Below, in pieces: positions 18,511-31,269 of a stretch of DNA of 64,000 nucleotides. Every line of letters starts with the position of its first letter. The first letter of the stretch is position 1. The DNA comes from Anaerotruncus sp. G3(2012) (GTDB lineage: Bacteria > Bacillota > Clostridia > Oscillospirales > Ruminococcaceae): assembly GCF_000403395.2 (NCBI RefSeq), contig NZ_KE159657.1:710147-774146 (forward strand), in the 5' to 3' direction. A program made the translations under genes and the position numbers. The notes beneath the pieces are model-generated. The model saw only the letters and a list, made by a program, of their open reading frames with translations, was not told the origin of the DNA and did not search any database.

Positions 18511-18544
18511 AAAGCTCCGACAGACGATTCTGCCGGAGCTTTTA
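18511..18544 (+). terminator. Terminator of nfnAB
   Basis: AAAGCTCCG (18511-18519) pairs with CGGAGCTTT (18534-18542), followed by a short T-rich tail. Confidence 0.8.
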
Positions 18545-18604
18545 CGTAAATTTCCATTATCGTTTGCAAAAAAAGGGTTTTTTGGATTATTTACAAAATT
18601 GCGC

Positions 18605-18633
18605 TTGACATGATTGACCAACCATGGTAAAAT
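18605..18633 (+). promoter_or_regulatory. Sigma-A promoter for rpoBC
   Basis: Perfect TTGACA (18605-18610), 17-base spacer and TAAAAT (18628-18633). The leader of about 210 nt to the rpoB start is GC-rich near its end, with a CCCCCAGCCCGGGGG hairpin around 18804-18820 that may be a control element. Confidence 0.85.
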
Positions 18634-18848
18634 AATATACTGTATCAAAATGGCGTTTTCTGTAATCTGCCGTAATCAATTATAACAGATTTCGACAGGT
18701 TTGGCAACCTTTTTTTGCAATTTTCGCTGTGCGTCACCGCAGAGTTTGCCGAAAGGGGAGCCGGGGAATTCACAGCGCCTTTCTGGCGCGGCGGACACAC
18801 ATGCCCCCAGCCCGGGGGCAAATCAGATGAATGGAGTGATCAAAGCCT

Positions 18849-21800
18849 ATGGTGAATGTCAAGCCGGTTACACAGGGCAAAACCACCCGTATGAGTTTTT
18901 CACGCATCAATGAAGTGCTTCAGATGCCGAACCTGATTGAGGTTCAGAAAAATTCGTACAAGCAGTTTCTGGATGAAGGGCTGAAGGAAGTCTTTAAGGA
19001 TATTTCCTCCATTTCCGACTATCAGGACAACCTGGTTCTGGATTTTATCGACTATCACCTCGACGATAAGCCAAAGTACACGATTGAGGAGTGCAAGGAA
19101 CGCGATGCGACCTATGCGGCCCCTCTTCGGGTGCGGGCGAGCCTGCTCAACAAAGAGACCGGGGAGGTCAAGGAGCAGGACATTTTCATGGGCGACTTCC
19201 CGCTGATGACCGAGAGCGGAACCTTCATCATCAACGGCGCGGAGCGTGTTATCGTTTCGCAGCTGGTGCGTTCTCCGGGCGTTTACTACGGTGCGGCGCA
19301 CGACAAGAGCGGAAAGCAGCTTTTTACTGCCACGGTCATCCCCAACCGCGGCGCATGGCTCGAATATGAAACCGATTCCAACGACGTTTACAACGTCCGT
19401 ATTGATAAAAACCGCAAACTGCCGGTGACCACCTTTGTCCGGGCGCTGGGCCTTTCCTCCAATGACGAGATTCTGGAGATGTTCGGCAGCGACCCGCTGA
19501 TCCTCTCGACACTCGAGAAGGATTCGACGGTCAATCTCGAAGAGGCGCTGCTCGAGGTCTACCGCAAGCTGCGCCCTGGCGAGCCGCCGACCGTTGAGTC
19601 CGCTCAGAGCCACATCGACGCGCTCTTTTTCGACCCGCGCCGGTATGACCTCTCCAAGGTGGGACGCTACAAGTATAATAAAAAACTTGCGATCGCGCCG
19701 CGCATCCTCGGGCGCACAGCTGCCCGTCCGGTTATCGACCCGCTCACCGGCGAACTGCTTGCCGATGCAGGCGATGTCTTTGCCCGTGAACTCGCTGAAC
19801 GGATTGGAAAAGCGGGCGTGGATACCGTTTACCTCAAGGATGATGCGGACGGTGAAATCAAGGTCTTTTCCAACGGCATGGTTGATATCCACGACTTCGT
19901 TGGATTTGACTGCTCCGAACTGGGCGTCAATGAGAAGGTCCGGTTTGTCGTGCTGCGCGAAATCCTTGAGAATTGCGCCACCGATGATGAGAAAAAAACG
20001 CAGATCGTCGCACGTCATGACGAGCTGATCCCCAAACACATCATCAAGGACGACATTTTCGCTTCGATCAACTATCTCTGCGGACTGGGCAGAGGAGTCG
20101 GAACGGTCGATGACATCGACCATCTGGGCAACCGCCGCATCCGTTCGGTCGGTGAACTGCTCCAGAACCAGTTCCGGATCGGTTTTTCCCGTATGGAGCG
20201 TGTCATCCGTGAACGGATGGCCACCCAGGCGCAGGATATGGATGTCATTACCCCGCAGGCGCTCATCAATATCCGGCCGGTGGTCGCTTCGATCAAGGAG
20301 TTTTTCGGCTCCTCTCCGCTCTCCCAGTTCATGGATCAGACAAACCCACTCGCCGAGCTGACCCACAAACGCCGCCTTTCCGCCCTCGGCCCCGGTGGTC
20401 TGTCCCGTGACCGCGCCGGATTCGAGGTCCGCGACGTCCACTACAGCCACTATGGGCGGATGTGCCCGATCGAGACTCCGGAAGGCCCGAACATCGGCCT
20501 GATCTCCTATCTCGCAACCTTCGCAAAAATCAATGAATATGGCTTTATCGAAGCGCCTTATCGCCGGGTTGACAAGGCGACCGGGCGGGTGCTCGATGAA
20601 GTGGAATATATGACCGCCGATATTGAGGACATGTATGTCATTGCACAGGCGAACGAGCCGCTTACGTCTGAAGGGGCCTTTGCCAACGAGCGGGTCAGCG
20701 TCCGTTACCGTGATGCGGTAATGGTCTGCGAACGCGAAAAAGTCGATTATATGGATGTTTCGCCTAAAATGGTGGTGTCGGTCGCGACCGCGATGATCCC
20801 GTTCCTCGAGAACGACGACGCCAACCGCGCACTCATGGGCGCGAATATGCAGCGTCAGGCGGTACCTCTGCTGATCCCGGAGGCCCCGATTGTCGCAACG
20901 GGTATGGAGTATAAGTCCGCAGTTGACTCGGGTGTTGCGGTCGTTTCCAAACATTCCGGCGAAGTTGAGTCGGTCTGTGCCAACGAGATCGTTATCCGTG
21001 ACGCGCAGGGCGAGCGCCACCCCTATCACCTCATCAAATTCATGCGCTCCAACCAGAGTACCTGCATCAACCAGCGTCCGATTGTCGCAAAGGGCGAGCG
21101 GGTAGAGGTCGGGCAGGTAATTGCCGACGGTCCCTCGACCGACGGCGGAGAGATCAGTCTTGGACGCAACATGCTGATCGGCTTCATGACTTGGGAGGGC
21201 TATAACTACGAGGACGCGGTTCTCATCAACGAGCGTCTGGTCAAAGATGATATCTACACCTCGATTCACGTCGAGGAATTTGAAACCGAATCCCGTGACA
21301 CCAAACTCGGCCCGGAGGAGATCACCCGCGATATCCCTAACGTGGGTGACGATGCCCTTAAGGAACTGGACGAGCGCGGTATTATCCGAATCGGTGCGGA
21401 GGTGCGTGCAGGCGATATTCTGGTCGGCAAGGTCACACCCAAGGGTGAAACCGAGCTGAATGCTGAAGAGCGGCTGCTGCGTGCGATCTTCGGCGAGAAG
21501 GCCCGTGAGGTGCGCGATACCTCACTCCGCGTCCCACACGGCGAATATGGTACGGTGGTCGATGTCAAGGTATTCACCCGCGAGAATTGTGACGAGCTGT
21601 CACCCGGCGTGAACATGGTTGTTCGCTGCTACATTATCCAGAAGCGTAAATTAAGCGTTGGAGATAAGATGGCGGGCCGCCACGGCAATAAAGGTGTTGT
21701 CTCGCGCGTACTGCCGCAGGAGGATATGCCCTATCTGCCTGATGGGCGTCCGCTCGACATCCTGCTCAACCCGCTGGGCGTTCCGTCCCGTATGAACATT

Positions 21801-22601
21801 GGACAGGTGCTTGAAGTGCATCTGGGCCGCGCTGCCGCAGAGCTGGGTTGGAAGGTCATGACCCCGGTTTTTGACGGTGCGAACGAAGAGGACATCGCCG
21901 ACTGCCTTGAGCAGGCCGGATTGTCCCGAGATGGTAAAACCTGGCTGCGCGATGGGCGTACCGGTGAACTGTTTGACAACCCGGTCACTGTCGGCTATAT
22001 GTATTATCTCAAGCTCCATCATCTTGTTGATGATAAGATCCATGCCCGCTCGACCGGCCCGTACTCGCTGGTCACCCAGCAGCCGCTGGGAGGTAAGGCA
22101 CAGTTCGGCGGACAGCGGTTTGGAGAGATGGAGGTCTGGGCGCTGGAAGCCTACGGCGCCGCTTATACCCTTCAGGAGATTCTGACTGTCAAGTCGGATG
22201 ACGTGGTGGGCCGCGTCAAGACGTTCGAGTCGATCGTCAAGGGCAAGAATGTGCCGAAACCGGGCATTCCCGAGTCATTCAAGGTTCTGATTAAGGAGCT
22301 TCAGTCGCTCGGCCTTGATGTGCGGGTGCTCGATAAGGACGATCAGGAGATCGATCTCAAGCAGACGTTTGACGATGACGACAACATGGGCCTCACACCG
22401 GTGGACGATTCCCTCATGGAAGGGGTAGAGGTTGCCGGGGAGTTTGAGGACGGGTTTGACATCGAGCATCCCGACGTTGATCCGGATGCGGAACCGGATC
22501 TCGACCTGCTCGACATGGAGCCGGACCTCGACCTGGAGGACAGCTTTGACCCGCTCGAGGTACTCGGGCTGGACAACATCCCGAATGACGACAATTTCTA
22601 G
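18849..22601 (+). CDS. rpoB: RNA polymerase beta subunit
   Basis: This 1250-residue protein is the beta subunit of the core RNA polymerase. The rifampicin region is wild-type in appearance ([30 protein letters not shown]), and the catalytic-region motifs such as [15 protein letters not shown] and the C-terminal [19 protein letters not shown] are intact. After the normal C-terminus (about residue 1170) there is an unusual Asp/Glu-rich tail of about 75 residues. The ATG at 18849 has GGAGTG about eleven bases upstream. Unlike the usual order, rplKAJL does not precede it; nfnAB does. Confidence 0.98.
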   Translation: MVNVKPVTQGKTTRMSFSRINEVLQMPNLIEVQKNSYKQFLDEGLKEVFKDISSISDYQDNLVLDFIDYHLDDKPKYTIEECKERDATYAAPLRVRASLLNKETGEVKEQDIFMGDFPLMTESGTFIINGAERVIVSQLVRSPGVYYGAAHDKSGKQLFTATVIPNRGAWLEYETDSNDVYNVRIDKNRKLPVTTFVRALGLSSNDEILEMFGSDPLILSTLEKDSTVNLEEALLEVYRKLRPGEPPTVESAQSHIDALFFDPRRYDLSKVGRYKYNKKLAIAPRILGRTAARPVIDPLTGELLADAGDVFARELAERIGKAGVDTVYLKDDADGEIKVFSNGMVDIHDFVGFDCSELGVNEKVRFVVLREILENCATDDEKKTQIVARHDELIPKHIIKDDIFASINYLCGLGRGVGTVDDIDHLGNRRIRSVGELLQNQFRIGFSRMERVIRERMATQAQDMDVITPQALINIRPVVASIKEFFGSSPLSQFMDQTNPLAELTHKRRLSALGPGGLSRDRAGFEVRDVHYSHYGRMCPIETPEGPNIGLISYLATFAKINEYGFIEAPYRRVDKATGRVLDEVEYMTADIEDMYVIAQANEPLTSEGAFANERVSVRYRDAVMVCEREKVDYMDVSPKMVVSVATAMIPFLENDDANRALMGANMQRQAVPLLIPEAPIVATGMEYKSAVDSGVAVVSKHSGEVESVCANEIVIRDAQGERHPYHLIKFMRSNQSTCINQRPIVAKGERVEVGQVIADGPSTDGGEISLGRNMLIGFMTWEGYNYEDAVLINERLVKDDIYTSIHVEEFETESRDTKLGPEEITRDIPNVGDDALKELDERGIIRIGAEVRAGDILVGKVTPKGETELNAEERLLRAIFGEKAREVRDTSLRVPHGEYGTVVDVKVFTRENCDELSPGVNMVVRCYIIQKRKLSVGDKMAGRHGNKGVVSRVLPQEDMPYLPDGRPLDILLNPLGVPSRMNIGQVLEVHLGRAAAELGWKVMTPVFDGANEEDIADCLEQAGLSRDGKTWLRDGRTGELFDNPVTVGYMYYLKLHHLVDDKIHARSTGPYSLVTQQPLGGKAQFGGQRFGEMEVWALEAYGAAYTLQEILTVKSDDVVGRVKTFESIVKGKNVPKPGIPESFKVLIKELQSLGLDVRVLDKDDQEIDLKQTFDDDDNMGLTPVDDSLMEGVEVAGEFEDGFDIEHPDVDPDAEPDLDLLDMEPDLDLEDSFDPLEVLGLDNIPNDDNF

Positions 22602-22674
22602 GCAGGATCGCGCGGGAATCCCTGCGCAGCTCGCCGGAAAGATTCTGCCATAAACAAGAAAGAGGGGTTCGCAT

Positions 22675-25600
22675 TTGGAATTTAACGTATTTGAATCAAT
22701 CAAAATCGGACTGGCGTCGCCCGACCTGATTCGTGAATGGTCGAGCGGAGAGGTCAAGAAGCCCGAAACCATCAACTACCGCACGTTAAAGCCCGAACGG
22801 GAAGGGCTTTTCTGTGAAAAGATATTTGGACCCACCAAGGACTGGGAGTGCTACTGCGGACGGTATAAGCGCATCCGCTACAAGGGAAAAGTCTGCGAAC
22901 GCTGCGGCGTCGAGGTCACCCGCTCCAAGGTTCGCCGCGAGCGGATGGGCCATATTGAGCTGGCTGCGCCTGTCTCCCACATCTGGTATTTCAAAGGCAC
23001 CAGTTCCCGTATGGGGCTGCTGCTCAACATGTCTCCGCGCCTGCTCGAAAAGGTGCTCTATTTCGCATCCTATGTGGTCATTGATCCCGGCATGACCAAC
23101 CTGAAAAAATATACCCTGCTTTCTGAAAAGGAATACCGCGATCTCAAGGAAGCGTATGAGGACGATTTCCGCGCCGGCATGGGTGCGGAGGCGATCAAGG
23201 AGCTGCTTGCCGAGCTGGATCTCGACAAGCTAGCTGCAGAGCTGAAAACCGACCTCGAAACCGCTGCCGGACAGAAACGGATCAAGCTGATTAAGCGGCT
23301 TGAGGTGGTTGAGGCGTTCCGCCAGAGCCAAAACCGGCCTGAATGGATGATTCTCGATGTGGTGCCGGTTATCCCGCCGGACATCCGTCCGATGGTTCAG
23401 CTGGACGGCGGACGGTTCGCCACCTCCGACCTGAACGACCTCTACCGCCGGGTTATCAACCGCAATAACCGTCTGAAAAAACTGCTTGAACTGGGTGCAC
23501 CCGATATCATTGTGCGCAACGAAAAGCGGATGCTTCAGGAGGCGGTCGACGCGCTGATCGACAACGGCCGCCGCGGCCGCCCGGTCACCGGCCCGAATAA
23601 CCGCCCGCTGAAATCCCTCTCGGATATGCTCAAAGGCAAACAGGGCCGGTTCCGCCAGAACCTGCTCGGCAAACGTGTCGACTACTCAGGGCGTTCGGTT
23701 ATCGTCGTCGGCCCGGAGCTGAAGATGTACCAGTGCGGCCTGCCCAAGGAGATGGCGCTCGAGCTGTTCAAGCCGTTCGTTATGAAGCGTCTGGTCGATC
23801 TCAAGGTCGCCACTAACATCAAAAATGCGCGTAAGATGGTCGAGCGCGCCACTGTCAAGGATGTTTGGGACTGTCTTGAAGTGGTTATCAAGGACCATCC
23901 GGTTCTTCTCAACCGCGCACCGACCCTTCACCGCCTAGGAATCCAGGCGTTCGAGCCGGTGCTCGTCGAAGGACGTGCGCTCAAACTGCATCCGCTGGTC
24001 TGTACTGCGTATAATGCGGACTTCGATGGCGACCAGATGGCGGTGCATGTCCCGCTTTCTGCCGAGGCACAGGCTGAAGCGCGGTTCCTGATGCTCGCGG
24101 CCAACAACCTGCTCAAACCGTCGGACGGTAAGCCGGTTGCGGTCCCGACGCAGGACATGGTGCTTGGCTCCTACTACCTCACCATGCTGCGTGAGGATGA
24201 AAAGGGCGCGGGCAAGGTGTTCCGTGACTGTGATGAGGCGTTGATGGCGTACCAGGCGGGTGCGGTTGGACTGCATGCGCCAATCAAAGTCCGTGTGACC
24301 CGTGAAGTGGGCGACCGGTCCCTTTCCAAAATCATCGACGCGACAGTCGGGCGCATCATCTTCAACGATCCGATTCCACAGGATCTCGGTTATGTCAACC
24401 GCGATGACCCTGAGCGGATGTTTGACCTTGAGGTCAGCTTTCTGGTGCGCAAGAAAGAGCTTGGAAAAATTATTGATAAATGTATCCGCACCTACGGCAC
24501 CGCAAAAACGGCCGAGGTGCTCGACCGGATCAAGGCGCAGGGTTTCAAATATTCTACCAGAGGCGCGATCACTGTTGCGGTCTACGATGCGGTGATCCCG
24601 CCCGAAAAAGCGGAATATATCGCAGAGGCGGAGAAGAAGGTCGAGACGATCAAACGGCAGTACGACCGCGGATTTATCTCGGACGATGTGCGTTACGAGC
24701 GGGTGGTTACCACCTGGAACGACTGCTCGGCCAAGATTAAGGATGCACTGACCGATACGTTCACCTCAAGCAACCCGATCTTCATGATGGCAGATTCGGG
24801 CGCGCGTGGTTCAATGGACCAGATCAAGCAGCTTGCCGGTATGCGCGGGCTGATTGCAAATACCTCCGGACGTGCGATTGAAATCCCAATCAAGGCGAAC
24901 TACCGTGAGGGCTTGAACATCCTCGAATACTTCAACTCCTCCCGAGGCGCACGTAAGGGCCTTGCCGATACCGCGCTGCGTACCGCTGACTCGGGTTACC
25001 TGACCCGACGTCTGGTTGACGTTTCGCAGGAGGTCATTATCCGAGAGCACGACTGCGGCACCCATGAGGGGCTTGTGGTCTGCGACATCGTGGACAGCGG
25101 GCGTGTCATCGAGGACTTCACCGAGCGTCTGATTGGCCGCTACGTGGCGGACGACGTGGTAGACCCGGCCACCGGCGAGGTAATCGTCTCCCGCGACCAG
25201 ATGATGACCGAAGCGGATGCAATCAAAATCCGTGATGCGGGCTTCACTGAAATTAAAATCCGGACCCCGCTCAACTGCGAGTCCAAGATCGGCGTCTGTG
25301 CGAAATGCTATGGATCCAACCTTGCCAACGGTCAGCCGGTTGGGATCGGTGAGGCGGTCGGCATCATAGCGGCACAGTCGATCGGTGAGCCGGGTACCCA
25401 GCTCACCATGCGTACCTTCCACACAGGCGGTATTGCGTCCACCTCGGATATTACACAGGGTCTTCCGCGCGTTGAAGAGCTGTTCGAGGCCCGCAAGCCC
25501 AAGAACAGCGCGATTATCTCCCATTTGGATGGGGAAGTCTCGTTCGAGAAGGATCCCAAGGGCGGCGACTTTGTGGTCGTCACTGCGGATGATGGCGAAC

Positions 25601-26268
25601 GGTTCGAGCGTCAGGTGGTCTATGGTTCCACCTTGCGTGTTTCGGCAGGTGACCGCGTCAAAAAAGGCGATATGATTACCGAAGGCGCGATTGAGCCGAA
25701 CGAAATCCTTGCGGTCAGTGGACATCTCGCAGTGCAGGATTATCTGATCAAAGAGGTGCAGCGCACCTACCGTACACAGGGTGTTGACATCAACGACAAG
25801 CATATCGAGGTCATTGTCCGCCAGATGATGCGCAAGGTCAAGATTGCAGACGGCGGCGACACCGCGCTGATCTCCGGTTCGAATATTGAAAAGAGCGAGC
25901 TGGCACAGGTCAACCGCGAGGTCGACGAGCTGAACGCGGCAGACGGTGGGATTCGCCGTCATGCGGAGGGGATTCCGGTCCTGTTGGGAATCACCAAGGC
26001 TTCGCTGGCAACCGAGAGCTTTATGTCGGCAGCTTCGTTCCAGGAGACCACCCGCGTGTTGACCGAGGCTGCGATTAAAGGCAAGATCGACAAACTGACC
26101 GGTCTGAAAGAAAATGTCATCATCGGCAAGCTGGTGCCGGCTGGTACTGGTACGGTCGATTATGACACGCTCGAACTGGTCAGCATGGATTCGAACGCCG
26201 AAAAAGGAGACTATGACTTCATTACCGAGCTGGACGGCGAACCTTCAGACGCCGCTCAAACGGTCTGA
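22675..26268 (+). CDS. rpoC: RNA polymerase beta' subunit
   Basis: The 1197-residue beta' subunit has the N-terminal zinc site (CYCGRY...CERCG near residues 59-77), the catalytic NADFDGDQ at 447-454 with its three Mg-binding Asp, and the second zinc-site Cys near 887-899 (CAKCYG). It starts at a TTG (22675), supported by AGAGGGG eight bases upstream and by alignment with the normal N-terminus ([14 protein letters not shown]). It follows rpoB after 73 bases. Trigger-loop sequence ([16 protein letters not shown]) is intact. Confidence 0.98.
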   Translation: MEFNVFESIKIGLASPDLIREWSSGEVKKPETINYRTLKPEREGLFCEKIFGPTKDWECYCGRYKRIRYKGKVCERCGVEVTRSKVRRERMGHIELAAPVSHIWYFKGTSSRMGLLLNMSPRLLEKVLYFASYVVIDPGMTNLKKYTLLSEKEYRDLKEAYEDDFRAGMGAEAIKELLAELDLDKLAAELKTDLETAAGQKRIKLIKRLEVVEAFRQSQNRPEWMILDVVPVIPPDIRPMVQLDGGRFATSDLNDLYRRVINRNNRLKKLLELGAPDIIVRNEKRMLQEAVDALIDNGRRGRPVTGPNNRPLKSLSDMLKGKQGRFRQNLLGKRVDYSGRSVIVVGPELKMYQCGLPKEMALELFKPFVMKRLVDLKVATNIKNARKMVERATVKDVWDCLEVVIKDHPVLLNRAPTLHRLGIQAFEPVLVEGRALKLHPLVCTAYNADFDGDQMAVHVPLSAEAQAEARFLMLAANNLLKPSDGKPVAVPTQDMVLGSYYLTMLREDEKGAGKVFRDCDEALMAYQAGAVGLHAPIKVRVTREVGDRSLSKIIDATVGRIIFNDPIPQDLGYVNRDDPERMFDLEVSFLVRKKELGKIIDKCIRTYGTAKTAEVLDRIKAQGFKYSTRGAITVAVYDAVIPPEKAEYIAEAEKKVETIKRQYDRGFISDDVRYERVVTTWNDCSAKIKDALTDTFTSSNPIFMMADSGARGSMDQIKQLAGMRGLIANTSGRAIEIPIKANYREGLNILEYFNSSRGARKGLADTALRTADSGYLTRRLVDVSQEVIIREHDCGTHEGLVVCDIVDSGRVIEDFTERLIGRYVADDVVDPATGEVIVSRDQMMTEADAIKIRDAGFTEIKIRTPLNCESKIGVCAKCYGSNLANGQPVGIGEAVGIIAAQSIGEPGTQLTMRTFHTGGIASTSDITQGLPRVEELFEARKPKNSAIISHLDGEVSFEKDPKGGDFVVVTADDGERFERQVVYGSTLRVSAGDRVKKGDMITEGAIEPNEILAVSGHLAVQDYLIKEVQRTYRTQGVDINDKHIEVIVRQMMRKVKIADGGDTALISGSNIEKSELAQVNREVDELNAADGGIRRHAEGIPVLLGITKASLATESFMSAASFQETTRVLTEAAIKGKIDKLTGLKENVIIGKLVPAGTGTVDYDTLELVSMDSNAEKGDYDFITELDGEPSDAAQTV

Positions 26269-26354
26269 TTTTCCGGATTTTCTCCAGCATCGGTGTGGAT
26301 ACGCGCCTGTTTGTTGTGCATCTGTACAAAAATTGTAAAATTTAAATGTATGTA

Positions 26355-26384
26355 TTGACAAGGGGTGCGGTCACAGGATATAAT
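26355..26384 (+). promoter_or_regulatory. Sigma-A promoter for the str operon
   Basis: Perfect TTGACA (26355-26360), 18-base spacer and perfect TATAAT (26379-26384). Confidence 0.9.
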
Positions 26385-26421
26385 AAAAAACTGTGAGATT
26401 ACTCATGGTTCTGGTTTCAGC

Positions 26422-26460
26422 GGGGCAGGGGATTTCCTCTGCCCCTTGAAATAAAATTTT
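26422..26460 (+). promoter_or_regulatory. Terminator-like hairpin in the rpsL leader
   Basis: GGGGCAG (26422-26428) pairs with CTGCCCC (26439-26445), extended inward by further pairs. A short spacer and a T-rich stretch follow, before the AAGGAGG of rpsL. It probably acts as an attenuator or autoregulatory ribosomal-protein leader. Confidence 0.5.
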
Positions 26461-26479
26461 TATTTAAGGAGGTGCAAAT

Positions 26480-26905
26480 ATGCCAACCTTCAACCAGCTT
26501 GTCCGCAAGGGTAGAGAGGTCACGGTGAAGAAGTCCACTGCGCCTGCGCTCCTGAAAGGATGGAACTCGAAAAAACGGGTTGCGATCGATCAGAATTCGC
26601 CGCAGAAGAGGGGCGTCTGCACTGCTATCAGAACTTCCACCCCAAAAAAGCCGAACTCCGCGCTCAGAAAAGTTGCAAGGGTCAGGCTGTCCAATGGTTT
26701 TGAGGTCACGTCCTATATTCCGGGCATCGGCCACAACCTGCAGGAACACAGCGTGGTTCTGATTCGCGGCGGTCGTGTTAAGGACCTCCCTGGTGTCCGT
26801 TACCACATCATCCGCGGTACGCTCGACGCGCAGGGCGTTGCGAAGAGGATGCAGGCCCGTTCCAAATACGGCGCCAAACGTCCGAAGGCTGGTGCCAAGA
26901 AGTAA
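26480..26905 (+). CDS. rpsL: 30S ribosomal protein S12
   Basis: The 141-residue S12 of the decoding centre starts [12 protein letters not shown] and carries the normal streptomycin-sensitive [11 protein letters not shown] and [13 protein letters not shown] loops. AAGGAGGTG precedes the ATG. It is the first gene of a canonical str operon and is followed by rpsG after 131 bases. Confidence 0.98.
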   Translation: MPTFNQLVRKGREVTVKKSTAPALLKGWNSKKRVAIDQNSPQKRGVCTAIRTSTPKKPNSALRKVARVRLSNGFEVTSYIPGIGHNLQEHSVVLIRGGRVKDLPGVRYHIIRGTLDAQGVAKRMQARSKYGAKRPKAGAKK

Positions 26906-27036
26906 TAAAACTTTTCGAGTATTCTGCCATTTTCAGGCTATCATAATAGATGAGCGGCTGAAAACTGGCACGTACGGAAGTTTTGTCACTTTCGAGTACC
27001 AATGAATTCATTACAATTATGAAGGAGGGAAGCGAA

Positions 27037-27507
27037 GTGCCAAGAAGAGGTCGCATTGCAAAACGTGACGTTTTGCCTGATCCTGTTTACAATTCCAAGC
27101 TGGTGACACGCCTGATCAACAACATCATGTATGATGGGAAAAAGGGCGTTGCCCAGAAGATTGTATACGGTGCATTCGATATTGTCAAAGAAAAAACCGG
27201 CAAGGACCCGCTGGAGGCTTTCGAGCAGTCGATGGAAAACATCATGCCTGTGCTGGAGGTAAAAGCACGCCGTGTCGGCGGCGCCACCTATCAGGTTCCG
27301 ATGGAGGTCCGTCCGGAACGCCGTCAGACCCTCGGTCTGCGCTGGATCACCAACTATTCCAGAAACCGCGGCGAAAAGACGATGAAAGAGCGTCTGGCCG
27401 GGGAGATCATGGACGCGCTGAACCAGACCGGCGGCGCGGTGAAAAAACGCGAGGATACCCACAAGATGGCGGATGCAAACAAAGCGTTTGCACATTACCG
27501 CTGGTAA
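27037..27507 (+). CDS. rpsG: 30S ribosomal protein S7
   Basis: S7 nucleates assembly of the 30S head and contacts the E site. The 156-residue product begins at a GTG (27037) preceded by GGAGGGA; this gives the universal N-terminus [15 protein letters not shown]. An upstream in-frame ATG (26983) would add 18 foreign residues and has no ribosome site. The typical hairpin and C-terminal residues ([14 protein letters not shown]) are intact. Confidence 0.97.
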   Translation: MPRRGRIAKRDVLPDPVYNSKLVTRLINNIMYDGKKGVAQKIVYGAFDIVKEKTGKDPLEAFEQSMENIMPVLEVKARRVGGATYQVPMEVRPERRQTLGLRWITNYSRNRGEKTMKERLAGEIMDALNQTGGAVKKREDTHKMADANKAFAHYRW

Positions 27508-27604
27508 TGCGCTACGGGTTTTCGCAGGTCTATTTTATCTTTCACCCGGCGGGGTCAGCTTTTGCTGAACCGGCGTCGGTGCGCAAAAAATAAGGGAGGA
27601 CACT

Positions 27605-29689
27605 ATGCCAAGAGACGTCTCTTTGGAATTAACCCGTAATATCGGCATAATGGCCCACATTGACGCCGGAAAAACCACCACTACCGAGCGAATCCTGTAT
27701 TATACAGGCATCAACCACAAGATTGGTGAGACCCACGAGGGTACGGCGACAATGGACTGGATGGCGCAGGAGCAGGAGCGTGGTATTACCATCACCTCCG
27801 CTGCGACCACCTGTTACTGGAAGGGCCACAGAATCAACATCATCGACACCCCTGGACACGTTGATTTCACGGTTGAGGTTGAGCGCTCGCTGAAAGTGCT
27901 CGATGGCTCGGTCACCGTATTCTGCGCAAAGGGCGGCGTTGAGCCTCAGTCGGAAACCGTCTGGCGCCAGGCAAATAAATACCATGTCCCGCGTATGGGA
28001 TATGTCAATAAAATGGACATCATGGGCGCGGATTTCTATCGTGTCGTCGATATGATGCGCGCGCGCCTCAAATGTAATGCGGTGCCCATCCAGCTCCCGA
28101 TCGGTGCAGAGACCTTTTTCAAAGGGATCATCGACCTGATCGAGATGAAGGCGGACATCTATTACGACGACCTCGGCAAGGATATGCGCGTCGAGGAGAT
28201 TCCCGAGGAGATGAAGGAGAAGGCGGAAGAGTATCGTGAGCAGATGCTCGAAGCGATCTCCGAAACCGATGAGGGGATCATGGAGAAATACCTCGCGGGC
28301 GAGGAAATTACGATCGAAGAGATCAAAGCTGCGCTGCGCAAGGCGACAATTAATAACGACATTGTTCCGGTCTGCTGTGGTACCTCTTATAAAAATAAGG
28401 GTGTCCAGAAGCTGCTCGATGCGGTGATCGACTTTATGCCGGCTCCGACCGATATTGAGGCGATCAAGGGGACCAACCCCGAGACTGAAGAGTCCGAGGT
28501 TCGCCATGCGAGCGATAAAGAGCCGTTTGCAGCTCTGGCGTTCAAGATCGCAACCGATCCATATGTGGGCAAGCTCTGCTTCTTCCGCGTCTATTCGGGT
28601 ACTGTCGATGCAGGAGCGACTGTTTATAATTCGAGCAAGCAGAATTCCGAGCGTATGGGCCGTATCCTTCAGATGCATGCCAATCACCGCAAGGATATCG
28701 ATACGGTTTATGCAGGCGACATTGCTGCGGCAGTTGGCCTGAAGAATACGACCACTGGCGATACCCTTTGCGACCCGAAACACGAGATCATTCTCGAGTC
28801 GATGGAGTTCCCGGAGCCGGTTATCAACCTGGCGATCGAGCCTAAGACCAAAGCTGGTCAGGAAAAGATGGGTATTGGCCTGAGTAAGCTCGCCGAGGAG
28901 GATCCGACCTTCAAGACTTGGACCGATCAGGAGACCGGTCAGACGATCATCGCAGGCATGGGCGAGCTCCATCTGGAGATCATCGTCGACCGTCTGCTCC
29001 GTGAGTTCAAGGTCGAGGCGAACGTCGGTAAACCGCAGGTCGCCTATAAGGAGACCATCCGCAAGCTTGCTGACGTCGATCACAAATATGCACGTCAGTC
29101 GGGCGGTAAAGGCCAGTATGGTCACGTCAAGATCAAGATCGAGCCGAACGAGAGCGGCAAGGGATATGAGTTTATCAATGCAATCGTTGGTGGTGCGATC
29201 CCCAAAGAGTACATTGGTCCGATCGACCAGGGTATTCAGGGCGCAATGCAGGCGGGAGTGCTCGCCGGCTATCCGGTCGTTGACGTGAAGGTCACCCTTT
29301 ACGACGGTTCTTACCATGAGGTTGACTCCTCTGAAATGGCGTTCAAGATCGCCGCTTCGATGGCGTTCAAACAGGCGATGTCGAAAGCTGACCCTGTTTT
29401 GCTCGAACCGATCATGAAGGTTGCGGTCAACACTCCGGAGGACTATATGGGCGATGTTATCGGCGACCTGAACAGCCGCCGCGGACAGATTCAGGGAATG
29501 GAAGCGGTGTTCGGTGCGCAGGAGATCAAGGCGTTTGTGCCGCTCTCCGAGATGGCCGGTTATTCCAACGATCTGCGCTCCAAAACCCAGGGACGCGGCA
29601 GTTATGTTATGGAACCGAGCCACTATATCGAGGTTCCGAAGTCGATTGCCGAGGATATCATGAGTTCTCGCGGCAAAAAAGCGGAATAA
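27605..29689 (+). CDS. fusA: Elongation factor G
   Basis: The 694-residue translocase GTPase carries [19 protein letters not shown] (P-loop), [16 protein letters not shown] (switch II) and NKMD (base recognition), followed by domains II-V. AGGGAGG precedes the ATG. It sits in the normal place between rpsG and tuf. Confidence 0.98.
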   Translation: MPRDVSLELTRNIGIMAHIDAGKTTTTERILYYTGINHKIGETHEGTATMDWMAQEQERGITITSAATTCYWKGHRINIIDTPGHVDFTVEVERSLKVLDGSVTVFCAKGGVEPQSETVWRQANKYHVPRMGYVNKMDIMGADFYRVVDMMRARLKCNAVPIQLPIGAETFFKGIIDLIEMKADIYYDDLGKDMRVEEIPEEMKEKAEEYREQMLEAISETDEGIMEKYLAGEEITIEEIKAALRKATINNDIVPVCCGTSYKNKGVQKLLDAVIDFMPAPTDIEAIKGTNPETEESEVRHASDKEPFAALAFKIATDPYVGKLCFFRVYSGTVDAGATVYNSSKQNSERMGRILQMHANHRKDIDTVYAGDIAAAVGLKNTTTGDTLCDPKHEIILESMEFPEPVINLAIEPKTKAGQEKMGIGLSKLAEEDPTFKTWTDQETGQTIIAGMGELHLEIIVDRLLREFKVEANVGKPQVAYKETIRKLADVDHKYARQSGGKGQYGHVKIKIEPNESGKGYEFINAIVGGAIPKEYIGPIDQGIQGAMQAGVLAGYPVVDVKVTLYDGSYHEVDSSEMAFKIAASMAFKQAMSKADPVLLEPIMKVAVNTPEDYMGDVIGDLNSRRGQIQGMEAVFGAQEIKAFVPLSEMAGYSNDLRSKTQGRGSYVMEPSHYIEVPKSIAEDIMSSRGKKAE

Positions 29690-29787
29690 TCTGTCTTTTA
29701 GGCTTGCATTTTGCAGCTTAACTTGGTAGAATAAGACCAAGAGACCTATGATAAAAAAATAAGGATTACAAGGGAGGAACATTTACG

Positions 29788-30987
29788 ATGGCAAAGGCAC
29801 ATTTTGAAAGAAACAAGCCGCATGTAAATATCGGCACCATCGGTCACGTTGACCACGGCAAAACCACGCTGACCGCGGCGATCACCAAGACGCTGGCAAT
29901 GAAAGGCCAGGCGAAATACGAGGCTTACGACATGATCGATAAGGCCCCGGAGGAGAGAGAGCGCGGCATCACGATCAATACCGCTCACGTTGAGTACGAG
30001 ACCGACAACCGTCACTATGCGCACGTTGACTGCCCGGGACATGCTGACTATGTTAAGAACATGATCACCGGTGCTGCACAGATGGATGGTGCGATTCTGG
30101 TTGTTTCTGCTGCGGATGGCCCGATGCCCCAGACCCGTGAGCACATCCTGCTCTCCCGTCAGGTTGGCGTTCCTTATATCGTTGTTTTTATGAACAAATC
30201 GGATCAGGTTGACGATCCCGAGCTGCTTGAGCTGGTCGAAATGGAGATCCGTGAGCTGCTTTCGAGCTATGAGTTCCCGGGTGATGATATTCCGATCGTT
30301 AAGGGTTCTGCACTTCAGGCTCTTGAGGCACCGGATGATATCAGCAATGACGCTTATAAGCCGATCCTTGAACTGATGCAGGCAGTTGACGACTACATCC
30401 CGACTCCGGAGCGTAAGGCTGATCTGCCGTTCCTGATGCCGGTTGAGGATGTCTTCACCATCACTGGACGCGGCACCGTTGCGACTGGTCGTGTTGAGCG
30501 CGGTAAGCTGAACACTGGTGATGAGGTTGAGATTGTTGGTTTGACCGATGAGAAGAGAAAGACTGTCGTTACCGGTATCGAGATGTTCCGCAAGATCCTT
30601 GACTATGCTGAGGCAGGCGACAATATCGGTGCACTGCTCCGCGGCGTTCAGAGAACCGAGATCGAGCGTGGTCAGGTTCTGTGTAAGCCCAACTCGATCC
30701 ATCCCCACACCAAATTCCGTGGACAGGTTTATATCCTGAAAAAGGATGAGGGCGGCCGTCATACCCCGTTCTTCAACAACTATCGTCCGCAGTTCTATTT
30801 CCGTACCACTGACGTTACCGGCGTGATCACACTGCCCGAGGGCGTTGAGATGTGTATGCCTGGCGATAACGTTGAGATGGATGTTGAGCTGATTACTCCG
30901 ATCGCGATCGAAGAAGGTCTGCGTTTTGCGATTCGTGAGGGTGGTCGTACCGTTGGTTCGGGTGTTGTTATCAAGATCAACGAATAA
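29788..30987 (+). CDS. tuf: Elongation factor Tu
   Basis: The 399-residue GTPase delivers aminoacyl-tRNA to the ribosome. [29 protein letters not shown] and NKSD mark the GTPase domain; domains II and III follow at full length. The base-recognition motif is NKSD in place of the common NKCD. AGGGAGGA precedes the ATG. A strong terminator at 31008-31040 closes the operon. Confidence 0.98.
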   Translation: MAKAHFERNKPHVNIGTIGHVDHGKTTLTAAITKTLAMKGQAKYEAYDMIDKAPEERERGITINTAHVEYETDNRHYAHVDCPGHADYVKNMITGAAQMDGAILVVSAADGPMPQTREHILLSRQVGVPYIVVFMNKSDQVDDPELLELVEMEIRELLSSYEFPGDDIPIVKGSALQALEAPDDISNDAYKPILELMQAVDDYIPTPERKADLPFLMPVEDVFTITGRGTVATGRVERGKLNTGDEVEIVGLTDEKRKTVVTGIEMFRKILDYAEAGDNIGALLRGVQRTEIERGQVLCKPNSIHPHTKFRGQVYILKKDEGGRHTPFFNNYRPQFYFRTTDVTGVITLPEGVEMCMPGDNVEMDVELITPIAIEEGLRFAIREGGRTVGSGVVIKINE

Positions 30988-31007
30988 GTTTTAGCTGTTG
31001 CTTTTTC

Positions 31008-31040
31008 AAAAGGACGCTCTGGAAATCGGAGCGTCCTTTC
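31008..31040 (+). terminator. Terminator of the str operon
   Basis: AAAGGACGCTC (31008-31018) pairs with GAGCGTCCTTT, followed by a short T-rich tail. 31041-31269 holds no gene. Confidence 0.9.
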
Positions 31041-31269
31041 TGTACATCTTTCCGAATTTTGAAGTCTTTTTGGACTTTTGCTCGTTTTATGTTTAGAGTG
31101 GCCACTTCCTGCGTTAGAAAGGGTATTCTCCAAAGGCTAAAAAGCAGGTGTTTCTCGGGAAATATGTTATCCTTGAATAAACTGCTAGAGTTTGGAACGA
31201 TGCTCTATGGTTTTCGCAGACAACAGATGTGCTCCGCCTTCTGACGATATTGACAAAGGGGGAATCTAA

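Noticed and set aside
18346-18549. 67-residue frame after nfnB
   Set aside because: It overlaps the nfnAB terminator and has no ribosome site or motif.
18900-21269. 789-residue open frame on the minus strand across rpoB
   Set aside because: Antisense shadow of a highly biased gene; no ribosome site or motif.
27629-29782. 717-residue open frame on the minus strand across fusA
   Set aside because: It is the mirror of fusA codon bias. The plus-strand product is unmistakable EF-G, and the antisense product has no recognisable motif.
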